Assembly (NCBI GenBank): GCA_945862165.1
Contig: CAMAXI010000010.1
Coordinates: 1 to 64,000, forward strand
DNA from: Chryseobacterium gleum
GTDB taxonomy: Bacteria > Bacteroidota > Bacteroidia > Flavobacteriales_D > Crocinitomicaceae
DNA length: 64,000 nt
Reading direction: 5' to 3'
Part shown: piece after piece, positions 43,645 through 52,719 of the stretch
How positions within the stretch are numbered: position 1 is the stretch's first letter
How the letters are laid out: every line of letters starts with the position of its first letter
Made by a program: the position numbers and the translations under genes
Notes under the pieces: model-generated
What the model saw: only the letters and a program-made list of their open reading frames with translations
Told to the model about the DNA's origin: nothing
Databases searched by the model: none

Positions 43645-45594
43645 ATGAAAAAAAACATTCTATTATTCATTTCCTGTGTTGTATCAATCTTATTACACGC
43701 ACAAGACCAAGACTATGTAATTGAGATCAATAATAAAAAAATCTCCAAAAATGAATTTCTTCAGATTTATTTAAAAAATAATCAACAACCAAAATTCGAC
43801 AAGAAATCGATTGATGAATATTTAGAATTGTATAAAAAATTCAAAATGAAAGTTTTAGAAGCAGAATCTCAAGGATACGATACACTTCCAAAACTTAAAA
43901 AAGAATTATTAGGATACCGAAAAAGTTTATCTACTCCTTATTTAATTGACAAACAAGAAAATATTAAAGTAGTCGAAGAGGCATACAACCGACTTCAAAA
44001 AGAAGTAAAAGCTTCACATATACTTATTCGTTTAGAACAAAATGCTAGTCCGGAGGATACGATGAAAGCTTTTGAGAGAATTGAAGCTATTAAAAAACGT
44101 ATTGAAAATGGTGAGGATTTTGCAAAGATAGCTAAAGAAGTTTCTGAAGATCCTTCTGCTGTAACAAATGGTGGTGATTTAGGGTATTTCACTGCTTTCC
44201 AAATGGTTTTTCCATTCGAAGAAGCAGCATACAATACACCAATAAATCAACTTTCATCCATTGTTCGTACACGTTTTGGATATCATCTGCTAAAAGTAGT
44301 TGATAAGCGTGCCGCAAGAGGGATTATGAAAACAGCACACATTATGATTGCCGTAAAGCGTGATGGAAACAAATCGGATATTGAAGTAGCGAAAAAGAAA
44401 ATTGAAGAAATATATTTAAAATTAAAAGCTGGTGAAAAATTTGAAGAATTAGCTTTAAATTTTTCAGATGATCCTGGTTCAAGCGAAAAAGGTGGAAAGT
44501 TACCCGAATTTGGAAGTGGAACAACTACTCGTATGGTGCCTGAATTTGAAGAGGCTGCATTTCAAATAACTAAAGATGGAGAATTCTCCGCACCGATACA
44601 AACTGACTTTGGCTTTCACATAATCAAAAGACTTGATTTGAGTCCTTTAGCCTCATTTGAAAGCATGAAGAAAGAGCTTCAATCTAAAGTAAATAGAGAT
44701 GATAGATCTAAAAAAACACAAACTGCTTTGATCAACAAACTAAAAATAGAATACAATTTTCAGGATTTAAGTAAAAAAGGCTTAAAATGGTTTGTGAAGA
44801 ATATCGATTCAAATTATTACAAAGGAAAATGGACTGCCTCCAAACTTAAAAAAGATGAAGTACTTTTTAATTTAAAAAATCAATCTTTCACACAAAAACA
44901 ATTTGCGAATTATATTAACTCTAACTACAGAGTGCCAAAAACGGATGCAAAAAATCTAATTAACAAACAGTATCAAGCATGGGTTTCTCAAGAAATATTA
45001 ACATATGAGGACTCTCAGCTAGAAACAAAATACCCAGAATTTAAAGCATTGATGCAAGAATATCATGATGGTGTTTTATTGTATGAAATCATGACGGATA
45101 AAGTTTGGAATAAAGCGAATAAAGATACTATTGGACTAAAGAATTTTTATGAAAGTCATAAATTTAATTACCAATGGAAAGATCGTATTGATGCGATGAT
45201 CTATGAATGTTTAGACAAAAACATAGCTAATCAAGTGATAAAAATGTTAAAATCTGACACTATTACATCCAAACATATACTTGAAAAATTAAACGCTAAA
45301 TCTGAACTTAATTTAAAAGTAAAAACAAATAAATATGAGATTAGTGAGATACCTTATTTAAAAGGAAGAACTTTTAAAAAAGGGACAAATCCTTCTTATG
45401 AATTTGGAGGAAAATATTATGTCATAAAAGTAGACGAATTAATTCCTGCTGGACCTAAATTACTTTTAGATGCTAAAGGATTAATTACATCTGATTATCA
45501 AAATTATTTGGAACAAGAATGGTTAAAAGAATTAGCAAAAAAATATGCCTTTAAAATAAACGACAAAATTATTTATTCATTAGATTCCAACTAA
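43645..45594 (+). CDS. Periplasmic peptidylprolyl isomerase with two parvulin domains
   Basis: 649 aa. A signal peptide (MKKNILLFISCVVSILLHAQ) precedes a SurA/PrsA-like N-terminal helical region. Two tandem PpiC domains follow: the first at about residues 120-225 (VKASHILIRLEQ, GGDLGYFTAFQMV, TRFGYHLLKV), the second at about 227-337 (KTAHIMIAVK, GGKLPEFGSGTT, TDFGFHIIKRL). A ~300-aa C-terminal region of mixed helices is unassigned. It probably folds outer-membrane or secreted proteins. It sits between guaB and a second SurA-like gene (17-nt gap), followed by MoxR; I recall this order from other Flavobacteriia. Confidence 0.92.
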   Translation: MKKNILLFISCVVSILLHAQDQDYVIEINNKKISKNEFLQIYLKNNQQPKFDKKSIDEYLELYKKFKMKVLEAESQGYDTLPKLKKELLGYRKSLSTPYLIDKQENIKVVEEAYNRLQKEVKASHILIRLEQNASPEDTMKAFERIEAIKKRIENGEDFAKIAKEVSEDPSAVTNGGDLGYFTAFQMVFPFEEAAYNTPINQLSSIVRTRFGYHLLKVVDKRAARGIMKTAHIMIAVKRDGNKSDIEVAKKKIEEIYLKLKAGEKFEELALNFSDDPGSSEKGGKLPEFGSGTTTRMVPEFEEAAFQITKDGEFSAPIQTDFGFHIIKRLDLSPLASFESMKKELQSKVNRDDRSKKTQTALINKLKIEYNFQDLSKKGLKWFVKNIDSNYYKGKWTASKLKKDEVLFNLKNQSFTQKQFANYINSNYRVPKTDAKNLINKQYQAWVSQEILTYEDSQLETKYPEFKALMQEYHDGVLLYEIMTDKVWNKANKDTIGLKNFYESHKFNYQWKDRIDAMIYECLDKNIANQVIKMLKSDTITSKHILEKLNAKSELNLKVKTNKYEISEIPYLKGRTFKKGTNPSYEFGGKYYVIKVDELIPAGPKLLLDAKGLITSDYQNYLEQEWLKELAKKYAFKINDKIIYSLDSN

Positions 45595-45611
45595 ATATAC
45601 CTACTGTTCGC

Positions 45612-46955
45612 ATGAAATATACTTTTCTGTTATTCTTTATCACTTCGTTAACATTTGCACAACAAAAACCATTAACATTAGAGAAAATTGTTGCCCAAAT
45701 TGGAGAAAATGTAATACTAAAATCAGATATTGAATCTCAAAAAGCGCAAGATATTGATAGTGTAAACCATAAAACGCCTAATCAAGATTGCGAAATATTG
45801 GAGAAATTATTAATGCAAAATCTTTTTTTAAACCAAGCCGAACTAGATAGTATCAAAATTTCAGATGCACAAGTAGATGGAGAAATGGAAAATCGATTAC
45901 GTGTGATTGAACAGCAAATTGGCGGTCGACAAAAAATGGAAGAATTTTACAATAAAACTGTAACCCAAATAAAAAACGAATTTCGACCTCTGATAAAAAA
46001 GAGATTAATGACCGAAGAAATGCAACGGCAAATTGCTGGTGCAACAAACATTACACCAAAAGAAATAGAAGAATATTATAAAAATTTGCCCAGCGATAGC
46101 ATACCATTTATCAATGCAAAAATTAGTATTCAACAAATTGTCGTTTTCCCAAAAATCACGCAAGAAGATCGTCAAATTACCATCAATAAACTAAAAGATA
46201 TACGAGCGGATATTCTTCAAGGAAAAAGCTTTGAAACACAAGCTAGAATTCATTCCCAAGATCCAGGAAGCGCATTACAGGGAGGGCAAATGACTGCATC
46301 CAGAGGAATGATGGTGCCGCCGTTTGAAGCAGCTGTATTTGGATTAAAACCAGGAGAAATAAGTAATGTTTTTGAAACAGATTATGGATATCATATTGTA
46401 CAACTTATAGAACGAAAAGGAGATGATTATACATGCAGACACATTCTGTTAGTCCCAGAATTTAATCGTCAAAGTTTAACAGATGCGAGCTCAAAAATGG
46501 AAGAGTGTTACTCTAAACTTAAACAAAATCAAATAACCTGGGAGCAAGCAGTTTTACAATATTCTAATGACAATAACACAAGACATAATAAAGGGATTAT
46601 AACCAACCCAATTACAGGAGAGCAAGGATGGAGCATGGAAGATTTAAACCAAATTGATCAACAAATTTTTATATTAACAAATGCATTAAATGCAGGTGAT
46701 CTGACCACACCAAGTTTGTATTTTGATTTTAATGAAAAAAAACAAGGTATAAGAATAGTACGTTTAATGAATCGTGTCGGACCACATAAAGCAAATTTAG
46801 AGCAGGATTATACTTTAATTCAACGAGCAACTGAAAACGATAAAAAAGAGAGGATACTTTCTAATTGGATTAAAACAAAAATTGGTAATGCCTATATTCG
46901 AATTGATAAAGAATATGAAAATTGCAACTATAAATATTCTTGGAAAACGAATTAA
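45612..46955 (+). CDS. SurA-like periplasmic chaperone / peptidylprolyl isomerase
   Basis: 447 aa. A signal peptide (MKYTFLLFFITSLTFAQ) precedes the SurA N-terminal chaperone domain (KIVAQIGENVILKSDIESQ, then LEKLLMQNLFLNQAELDSI). Two PpiC domains lie at about residues 172-270 (ISIQQIVVFPK, GGQMTASRGMMVPPFE, TDYGYHIVQLIERK) and 272-375 (YTCRHILLVPEF). Overall length and order match E. coli SurA (~428 aa). It likely escorts beta-barrel proteins across the periplasm. The MoxR ATPase gene begins 8 nt after its stop. Confidence 0.93.
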   Translation: MKYTFLLFFITSLTFAQQKPLTLEKIVAQIGENVILKSDIESQKAQDIDSVNHKTPNQDCEILEKLLMQNLFLNQAELDSIKISDAQVDGEMENRLRVIEQQIGGRQKMEEFYNKTVTQIKNEFRPLIKKRLMTEEMQRQIAGATNITPKEIEEYYKNLPSDSIPFINAKISIQQIVVFPKITQEDRQITINKLKDIRADILQGKSFETQARIHSQDPGSALQGGQMTASRGMMVPPFEAAVFGLKPGEISNVFETDYGYHIVQLIERKGDDYTCRHILLVPEFNRQSLTDASSKMEECYSKLKQNQITWEQAVLQYSNDNNTRHNKGIITNPITGEQGWSMEDLNQIDQQIFILTNALNAGDLTTPSLYFDFNEKKQGIRIVRLMNRVGPHKANLEQDYTLIQRATENDKKERILSNWIKTKIGNAYIRIDKEYENCNYKYSWKTN

Positions 46956-46963
46956 ATCAAATT

Positions 46964-47917
46964 ATGGGAGATGTTGAATTAGCAAAAACATTTGTAGAAG
47001 ATTATCATCGATTAAAAAATGAAATCCACAAAATAATTGTTGGACAAGATGATGTAGTAGATCAAGTATTAATCTCTATTTTCTCGAGAAGTCATGCGTT
47101 ATTAATTGGTGTACCTGGATTAGCAAAAACCCTACTTGTAAATACAATCGCACAATCCCTTGGGTTAGACTTTAATCGAATTCAATTTACCCCAGACTTA
47201 ATGCCTTCTGATATTATCGGTTCAGAAATATTAGATGAAAGTAAAACATTTAAATTCATTAAAGGTCCATTATTCAGCAATATAATTTTAGCGGATGAAA
47301 TTAACCGAACACCGCCAAAAACACAAGCAGCTTTACTAGAGGCAATGCAAGAAAAATCGGTTACAGCAGCGGGGATAACCCATAAATTACCGAATCCATT
47401 TTTTGTACTTGCTACACAAAACCCAATTGAGCAAGAAGGTACCTATCCCCTACCTGAAGCACAACTAGATCGATTTATGTTTAATATTTGGGTTGACTAC
47501 CCTTCTTATCTAGAAGAACTTGCAATTGTGAGAGCTACAACTGAAGATAAAGAAGTAATCGTTAATCAGGTATTAAACGCGGAACAAATTATTTCGTATC
47601 AAAATTTAATACGAAAAGTTCCAGTAACAGATAATGTTTTAGAATATGCTGTTCAACTTGTTTCGAAAACAAGAAAAGATAACCAATACAGTACTTCTAT
47701 TTCAAACAATTATATCTCTTGGGGAGCAGGACCACGTGCTTCGCAATTTTTAATCATAGGAGCTAAATGTCATGCCTTATTGAAAGGGAAACTTTCTCCA
47801 GATATTGAAGATGTAAAAGCTGTTGCAAAACCTATTTTACGCCATCGTTTAGTACGTAATTATCGTGCCGAAGCAGAAGGGTATACGATGGATAAAATCA
47901 TAGAATCATTACTTTAA
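46964..47917 (+). CDS. MoxR-family AAA ATPase
   Basis: 317 aa from the ATG at 46964; the track start (46940, TTG) overlaps the surA-like gene. Walker A is in GVPGLAKTLLVNT, followed by FTPDLMPSDIIGSEI. Walker B is ILADEINRTPPKTQAALLEAMQE, sensor 1 is LATQNPIEQEGTYPLPEAQLDRF, and the C-terminal lid carries sensor 2. MoxR ATPases act as chaperones that activate or assemble partner complexes, usually with DUF58/vWA proteins encoded next door. No such partner is present here; the gene is instead linked to two parvulin chaperones. Confidence 0.93.
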   Translation: MGDVELAKTFVEDYHRLKNEIHKIIVGQDDVVDQVLISIFSRSHALLIGVPGLAKTLLVNTIAQSLGLDFNRIQFTPDLMPSDIIGSEILDESKTFKFIKGPLFSNIILADEINRTPPKTQAALLEAMQEKSVTAAGITHKLPNPFFVLATQNPIEQEGTYPLPEAQLDRFMFNIWVDYPSYLEELAIVRATTEDKEVIVNQVLNAEQIISYQNLIRKVPVTDNVLEYAVQLVSKTRKDNQYSTSISNNYISWGAGPRASQFLIIGAKCHALLKGKLSPDIEDVKAVAKPILRHRLVRNYRAEAEGYTMDKIIESLL

Positions 47918-47983
47918 TTTCCAATTAACAACATTACTTTTATAAGTAAATCTTGTTTAAATAAATAAGAAGTATTATCCTAG

Positions 47984-47991
47984 TACTTTTG
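47984..47991 (+). promoter_or_regulatory. Promoter -7 element of the SirB1-like gene, 4 nt from the ATG
   Basis: TACTTTTG is separated from the ATG at 47996 by just TTTC. It repeats the arrangement seen at ispE. If functional, the transcript would be leaderless or nearly so. Confidence 0.45.
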
Positions 47992-47995
47992 TTTC

Positions 47996-48874
47996 ATGTT
48001 AAACAATGATTCTATACAAGCATTAATTAATCTTCTCGATGATCCAGATGAAGAGATTGTAGTGCATATTCAGTCTAAAATTCGGTCCTATGGAATAGCA
48101 ATTATACCATATTTAGAAAGCGCATGGGAAAATCACGAAATGAGTACTTTACATCAAGCGCGAATTGAACAAATCATCCATGAAATTCAATTTAATACGA
48201 TAAAAACAGCACTTGAAGATTGGAAAAAATCGAAGGTATTCGATCTAATTGATGCATGGACTATCATTAGCAAATGGCAATACCCTGGTATTATAGAAAA
48301 AGTACTTCGCGCAAAAATTGATGAAATTCGGCAAGATGTTTGGATGGAAATAAATGATAAGCAAACTGCTTTTGAAAAAGTAAAAATTTTAAATAAAATA
48401 TTTTACACACGCTACCTATTTAAGGGGGATAATAAAAATTATCATTCACCTCTTAACTCTTTTATAAATACCGTCTTGGAAACAAAACACGGAAATCCTT
48501 TAAGTTTAAGCATACTATATAGTACAATTGCTCAAAGTCTTAAAATACCAATCTATGGAGTAAATCTCCCTAATCATTTCATCCTTGCCTATATGGATGA
48601 AAACCATGTAAATCAGTTGATTGGAAATAACACTAATTCAGGCGTATTTTTTTATATAAATGCCTTTTCTGAAGGAAGTATTTTATATGAAAATGACATC
48701 CGTAAATTTTTGACGGATTTAAAACTTCCTGACGAAAAAGGATTTTTCGAACCATGTAGCCATACTACTATTGTTCAACGTATTATAATTAATTTAATAA
48801 GTTCGTATCAATCTCTAGGGAAATCGGATAAAGTAAAAGAATTATTAGAATTAAAAGATATTATTACTGCATAA
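47996..48874 (+). CDS. SirB1-like transglutaminase-fold protein
   Basis: 292 aa, cytoplasmic. An N-terminal helical region with HEAT-like character (LINLLDDPDEEIVVHIQSKI) precedes the SirB1 core. In the core, FINTVLETKHGNPLSLSILYSTIAQSL and PIYGVNLPNHFILAYM correspond to the degenerate transglutaminase-like fold. The Cys of true transglutaminases is replaced in this family (HGNPLSLS), so enzymatic activity is doubtful. Proteins of this family lie near prfA/hemK in proteobacteria, but the role is not established. No in-frame alternative start is close. It is followed by the purL terminator. Confidence 0.85.
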   Translation: MLNNDSIQALINLLDDPDEEIVVHIQSKIRSYGIAIIPYLESAWENHEMSTLHQARIEQIIHEIQFNTIKTALEDWKKSKVFDLIDAWTIISKWQYPGIIEKVLRAKIDEIRQDVWMEINDKQTAFEKVKILNKIFYTRYLFKGDNKNYHSPLNSFINTVLETKHGNPLSLSILYSTIAQSLKIPIYGVNLPNHFILAYMDENHVNQLIGNNTNSGVFFYINAFSEGSILYENDIRKFLTDLKLPDEKGFFEPCSHTTIVQRIIINLISSYQSLGKSDKVKELLELKDIITA

Positions 48875-48875
48875 A

Positions 48876-48904
48876 AAAGGTCGTACCAAATAAGTACGAC
48901 CTTT
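48876..48904 (-). terminator. purL terminator (probably also used by the SirB1-like gene)
   Basis: An 11-bp perfect stem, AAAGGTCGTAC/GTACGACCTTT, with a 7-nt loop lies between convergent genes. The minus strand has six T after the stem, so it mainly serves purL; the plus strand has only CTTTGAATAATTTT. Confidence 0.85.
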
Positions 48905-48923
48905 GAATAATTTTAACAAACTA

Positions 48924-51161
48924 TTATTTTTCTAATTTCATCGCTAACGCATTATCGAAGATATCTTTCGCCTCGTGACAGAAACCATAATGTTCATCAT
49001 CAATAACAAATTTTCCTTTTGTTACGTGACCAAGCAAGGTGAAATTAACACCAGTTGTAAGCATATATTCAATAAATACTTCTTCTTGATCTTCAGACAA
49101 AGCTACTACTGCTCTACCTTGAGATTCTCCAAATAAGAAAGCATCTTCGCGTATCTCAGAATCTGTTACAATATCAAACCCTAATCCTCTTGGAAAAGAC
49201 ATTTCTGCTAACGTCACAAACAAACCGCCATCGGAACAATCGTGAACAGCATTTACGAGTCCGTTGTTGATTAATCCTTTAATCGATTGATGTAAAGCAT
49301 ATTCTTTCTCTAAATCAAAATGCGGAGCTGGTGAAGCTTGTATTTTATGGTAAGAAGCCAAATATTCAGATGAAGCAATATCTTCCACTGTATCTCCTAA
49401 AATAAAAATTAAATCTCCTTTTTGTTTAAAATCTAGGGTCATTAATTTAGATTTATCGGCTAAAACTCCAATCATACCAATTGTTGGTGTAGGAAATACA
49501 GGAACCTCAACCCCACCAATTACGGATTGATTATAAAAAGAAACATTTCCACCTGTAACAGGGGTAGCAAATTTTAAACAAGCTGTAGACATACCCTTAA
49601 TTGCACCAACAAATTGCCAATAAGATTCTGGATTATACGGATTTCCAAAATTCAAACAATTGGTGATAGCACTAGGTTCTCCACCTGAACATGTAATATT
49701 TCTAGCTGCTTCAGAAACAGCAATCATCGTACCAACTTCAGGGTCCGCATTCACATAGCGCGAGTTGCAATCTACTGTCATCGCTAATGCTTTGTTAGTC
49801 CCTTTAATATTAACAACACCCGCATCCGATGGTTGATTTGTCACCATGTTTTTAGTCCCAACCATCGAGTCGTATTGCTCATATACCCATCTTTTAGATG
49901 CAATATTTGGATGTTGTAATAAAAACATTGCAACTTCTTTTAAATCTTCAGGTTGTTGAACGTTATTAATATTGAATTTTTTATATTCTTGGTAATAAGC
50001 AGGTTCAGAATATTCACGTTGGTTTTGCGGAGCTCCTCCACCTAAAACTAATGATTCCGCTGGAACGTCTCCAACAATTTCACCATGCATGTGGTATCTA
50101 ACGCGACCAGTATCTGTAACTACACCAATTTCTTCCGCATGTAAATCCCATTTGTCAAAAATTGATTTTACAACTGCTTCCTCCCCTTTTTTAACAACTA
50201 CAAGCATTCTTTCTTGAGATTCAGACAATAAAATCTCATATGGTAACATATTTTCTTGTCTAGTTGGAACTTTATCTAAATAAATTTCCATTCCTACACC
50301 TCCACCAGCACTCATTTCACAGGTTGAACAAGTAATTCCTGCAGCACCCATATCTTGCATTCCAACAATCGCATTTGTTTCCGCTAATTCCATAGTAGCT
50401 TCTAACAACAATTTTTCTTGAAATGGATCCCCCACTTGAACAGATGGTAAATCGGAAGCTGAATCTTCCGTAATATCTTTCGAAGCAAAAGCTGCTCCAG
50501 CAATACCGTCTTTACCAGTTGCAGAACCAACAATATAAACAGGATTTCCTGGGCCTTTCGCCTTCGCTGAAATAACTTTTTTTGTATCGATTAGTCCAGC
50601 TGAAAAAGCATTAACTAATGGATTTTGATTATAGGAACTATCAAAGAATACTTCTCCACCAACAATTGGAATACCGAATGAATTTCCGTAATCACCAATC
50701 CCCTTTACAACCCCTTTTACTAACCACTTTGTACGTTCTGAATCAATATCTCCAAAACGTAAAGAATTTAATTGGGCAATAGGTCGCGCTCCCATGGTAA
50801 AAATATCACGATTAATCCCTCCAACACCTGTAGCAGCGCCTTGATAAGGCTCTAGGGCACTTGGATGATTATGTGACTCTATTTTAAAAACACAACCAAT
50901 CCCATCTCCTAAATCAACAAGTCCAGCATTTTCCTCACCTGCTTTCACTAACATATGTGGCCCATCTTTCGGTAATTGTTTCAACCAAAAAATAGAATTT
51001 TTATAGGAACAGTGTTCCGACCACATTACAGAATATACACTTGTTTCTGTGAAATTTGGAGTTCGACCTAGAATTTTCTTAATCATTTCAAATTCGTCAG
51101 CGCGTAATCCAAGTTCAATCGCTTGTTCTACTGTTGCTTCTTGATGTAAAGTACTTTCCAT
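48924..51161 (-). CDS. purL: Phosphoribosylformylglycinamidine synthase subunit PurL
   Basis: Makes FGAM from FGAR, glutamine-derived ammonia and ATP in purine synthesis. 745 aa from the ATG at 51161 ([19 protein letters not shown]). The track start adds 18 residues that overlap the promoter. It is the small PurL of the PurL/PurQ/PurS system: [60 protein letters not shown] and [17 protein letters not shown] are visible. No PurQ-type glutaminase domain is fused, so purQ and purS should be elsewhere. Confidence 0.96.
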   Translation of the reverse strand: MESTLHQEATVEQAIELGLRADEFEMIKKILGRTPNFTETSVYSVMWSEHCSYKNSIFWLKQLPKDGPHMLVKAGEENAGLVDLGDGIGCVFKIESHNHPSALEPYQGAATGVGGINRDIFTMGARPIAQLNSLRFGDIDSERTKWLVKGVVKGIGDYGNSFGIPIVGGEVFFDSSYNQNPLVNAFSAGLIDTKKVISAKAKGPGNPVYIVGSATGKDGIAGAAFASKDITEDSASDLPSVQVGDPFQEKLLLEATMELAETNAIVGMQDMGAAGITCSTCEMSAGGGVGMEIYLDKVPTRQENMLPYEILLSESQERMLVVVKKGEEAVVKSIFDKWDLHAEEIGVVTDTGRVRYHMHGEIVGDVPAESLVLGGGAPQNQREYSEPAYYQEYKKFNINNVQQPEDLKEVAMFLLQHPNIASKRWVYEQYDSMVGTKNMVTNQPSDAGVVNIKGTNKALAMTVDCNSRYVNADPEVGTMIAVSEAARNITCSGGEPSAITNCLNFGNPYNPESYWQFVGAIKGMSTACLKFATPVTGGNVSFYNQSVIGGVEVPVFPTPTIGMIGVLADKSKLMTLDFKQKGDLIFILGDTVEDIASSEYLASYHKIQASPAPHFDLEKEYALHQSIKGLINNGLVNAVHDCSDGGLFVTLAEMSFPRGLGFDIVTDSEIREDAFLFGESQGRAVVALSEDQEEVFIEYMLTTGVNFTLLGHVTKGKFVIDDEHYGFCHEAKDIFDNALAMKLEK

Positions 51162-51181
51162 GCTTATGTTTTTAAGAGTAA

Positions 51182-51215
51182 CAAAAATACACATATAGTA
51201 TTTTAATGCTACCAA
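51182..51215 (-). promoter_or_regulatory. purL promoter
   Basis: On the minus strand TTG (51213-51215), a 23-nt spacer and TATTTTTG (51182-51189) precede the ATG by 20 nt. Both boxes fit the consensus at the long end of its spacing range. Confidence 0.6.
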
Positions 51216-51272
51216 GATTTTATAAAAATATACACAGAGTTATTAAAAAATAGCGAAATGAAAAGTTCTTTC

Positions 51273-51280
51273 TAACTTTG
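51273..51280 (+). promoter_or_regulatory. Promoter -7 element of the tandem membrane-protein operon
   Basis: TAACTTTG fits TAnnTTTG. Its last three bases are the TTG used as start by the ORF track; a GTG 15 nt downstream (51296) has the normal leader distance. Confidence 0.5.
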
Positions 51281-51295
51281 AAAAAAATTAAAGTT

Positions 51296-52717
51296 GTGGA
51301 ATACTTCATCTTTCTTATTAGTATCATCGGTTTTTCTACCCTTATAATTAAAACCCAAGCTTTTAAAACAGATGATGTTTCGCTAAAATTCATCGTATTA
51401 TCTTTTCTTTTTAAACTAATTTCAGGAATAGCACTTTGGTATATTTACACCTATTATTATTCAGATACATCTGTAAATGATATTTATAAATACTTTATAG
51501 ATGGTAAACAATTAGCGAACATCTTTAAAAACAATCCGTCTGACTTCATCGCCATTCTTCGAGGTAAAAACATTGAAAATCAACAAAATATTCTACTATT
51601 TAAAGAAATGATTTTTTGGGTTAAACCAAACTCCTACGGATTTTATAATGACAACCAAACAATTATTATACTATCCAGTTTTTTAAATTTAATATCAAAT
51701 AACAATCTGCTTATTGCAATTTTATACATGAGTTGTATTTCATTTACAGCAACATTTACATTGTATAAAACACTGTCCCCATATTTAGAATGGAAAAAAA
51801 TATTTTATCTAATATTATTTCTCTCTCCTTCTATTGCATTATGGACAACTGGATTACTTAAAGAAACAATCATTTTATGTTCACTGACCATTGTTATCTA
51901 TTTTACCGTAAAATTAATTACTAAAATAAATACTTTAAACATAGTTGGTTTTGTTGTAGGCCTTCTATTATTATTACTATCAAAACCTTACCTTTTTGGT
52001 TTTATACTACCATCGGTTTTATGTTTTGGCATTATAAAACTATTTAAAACAACACGTATTAAACTAGTGTTTTTCTCGACTTATGCATTTTTTTTAGTGT
52101 CATTTATAACATGGAGCTATACACACAATCCCGTTATTTACAATTTCAAAAACAAAACAGAAATAGAAAAAAGAAATGAATACAAACGGGTCAACCATAT
52201 TTCTTATGAAAAGAATGTACTTGGGAATAATTACAATATTCTAGAGATGTTACGCTTCAAGCAGGCTGATTATAAACATGAAGCAAGATTAGCAAAAGCA
52301 AAAAGTTTAATCTCCACAAAGAAATTGGATGGACAATTATCCAATTTCTTTGCGTGTCTGCCTTATGGGTTAAGCAACGGATTTGCAAGACCACATTTAT
52401 TAGAATTACATGCTTCAAAACTAATTTTACCCGCATTAGAAAACTTTTTATGTATAATACTTGTTTTGCTCATGGTTCTTTTTCCAAGAAAATTAAATAT
52501 TGAACAGCGATTTCTTGTATTTTACTTGGGTACTTTTATCGTCATTACTTTTATTTTTTTAGGATTATTAGTACCTGTAATAGGTAATTTAGTACGATAT
52601 AAAGCACCTTTATTACCACTATTGTTTTTTTGTTTGTTAACTCTAATTGACAAGTCGAAAGCTAACATATTTTATAAAAAAACGTTTCAACGTATTCAAA
52701 CCCTCTTTCAAAAATAA
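51296..52717 (+). CDS. Multi-pass membrane protein, unknown family (tandem copy 1)
   Basis: 473 aa from GTG 51296 (MEYFIFLIS...); the TTG at 51278 is the alternative. About ten hydrophobic helices. Conserved blocks shared with the next gene: YIYTYYYSD...DIYKYF near the N-terminus, FWVKPNSYGFYNDN, PSIALWTTGLLKETI, a soluble loop of ~80 aa with RFKQADY, then NGFARPHLLE, ENFL and VPVIGNLVRYKAPLLP near the end. No named domain is recognised. The W..G.LKE and RYK.P..P features and helix count recall polysaccharide polymerase or GT-C-like integral membrane proteins; that is speculation. It is 2 nt upstream of its paralogue in a three-gene operon and looks more AT-rich than its neighbours. Confidence 0.8.
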   Translation: MEYFIFLISIIGFSTLIIKTQAFKTDDVSLKFIVLSFLFKLISGIALWYIYTYYYSDTSVNDIYKYFIDGKQLANIFKNNPSDFIAILRGKNIENQQNILLFKEMIFWVKPNSYGFYNDNQTIIILSSFLNLISNNNLLIAILYMSCISFTATFTLYKTLSPYLEWKKIFYLILFLSPSIALWTTGLLKETIILCSLTIVIYFTVKLITKINTLNIVGFVVGLLLLLLSKPYLFGFILPSVLCFGIIKLFKTTRIKLVFFSTYAFFLVSFITWSYTHNPVIYNFKNKTEIEKRNEYKRVNHISYEKNVLGNNYNILEMLRFKQADYKHEARLAKAKSLISTKKLDGQLSNFFACLPYGLSNGFARPHLLELHASKLILPALENFLCIILVLLMVLFPRKLNIEQRFLVFYLGTFIVITFIFLGLLVPVIGNLVRYKAPLLPLLFFCLLTLIDKSKANIFYKKTFQRIQTLFQK

Positions 52718-52719
52718 AA

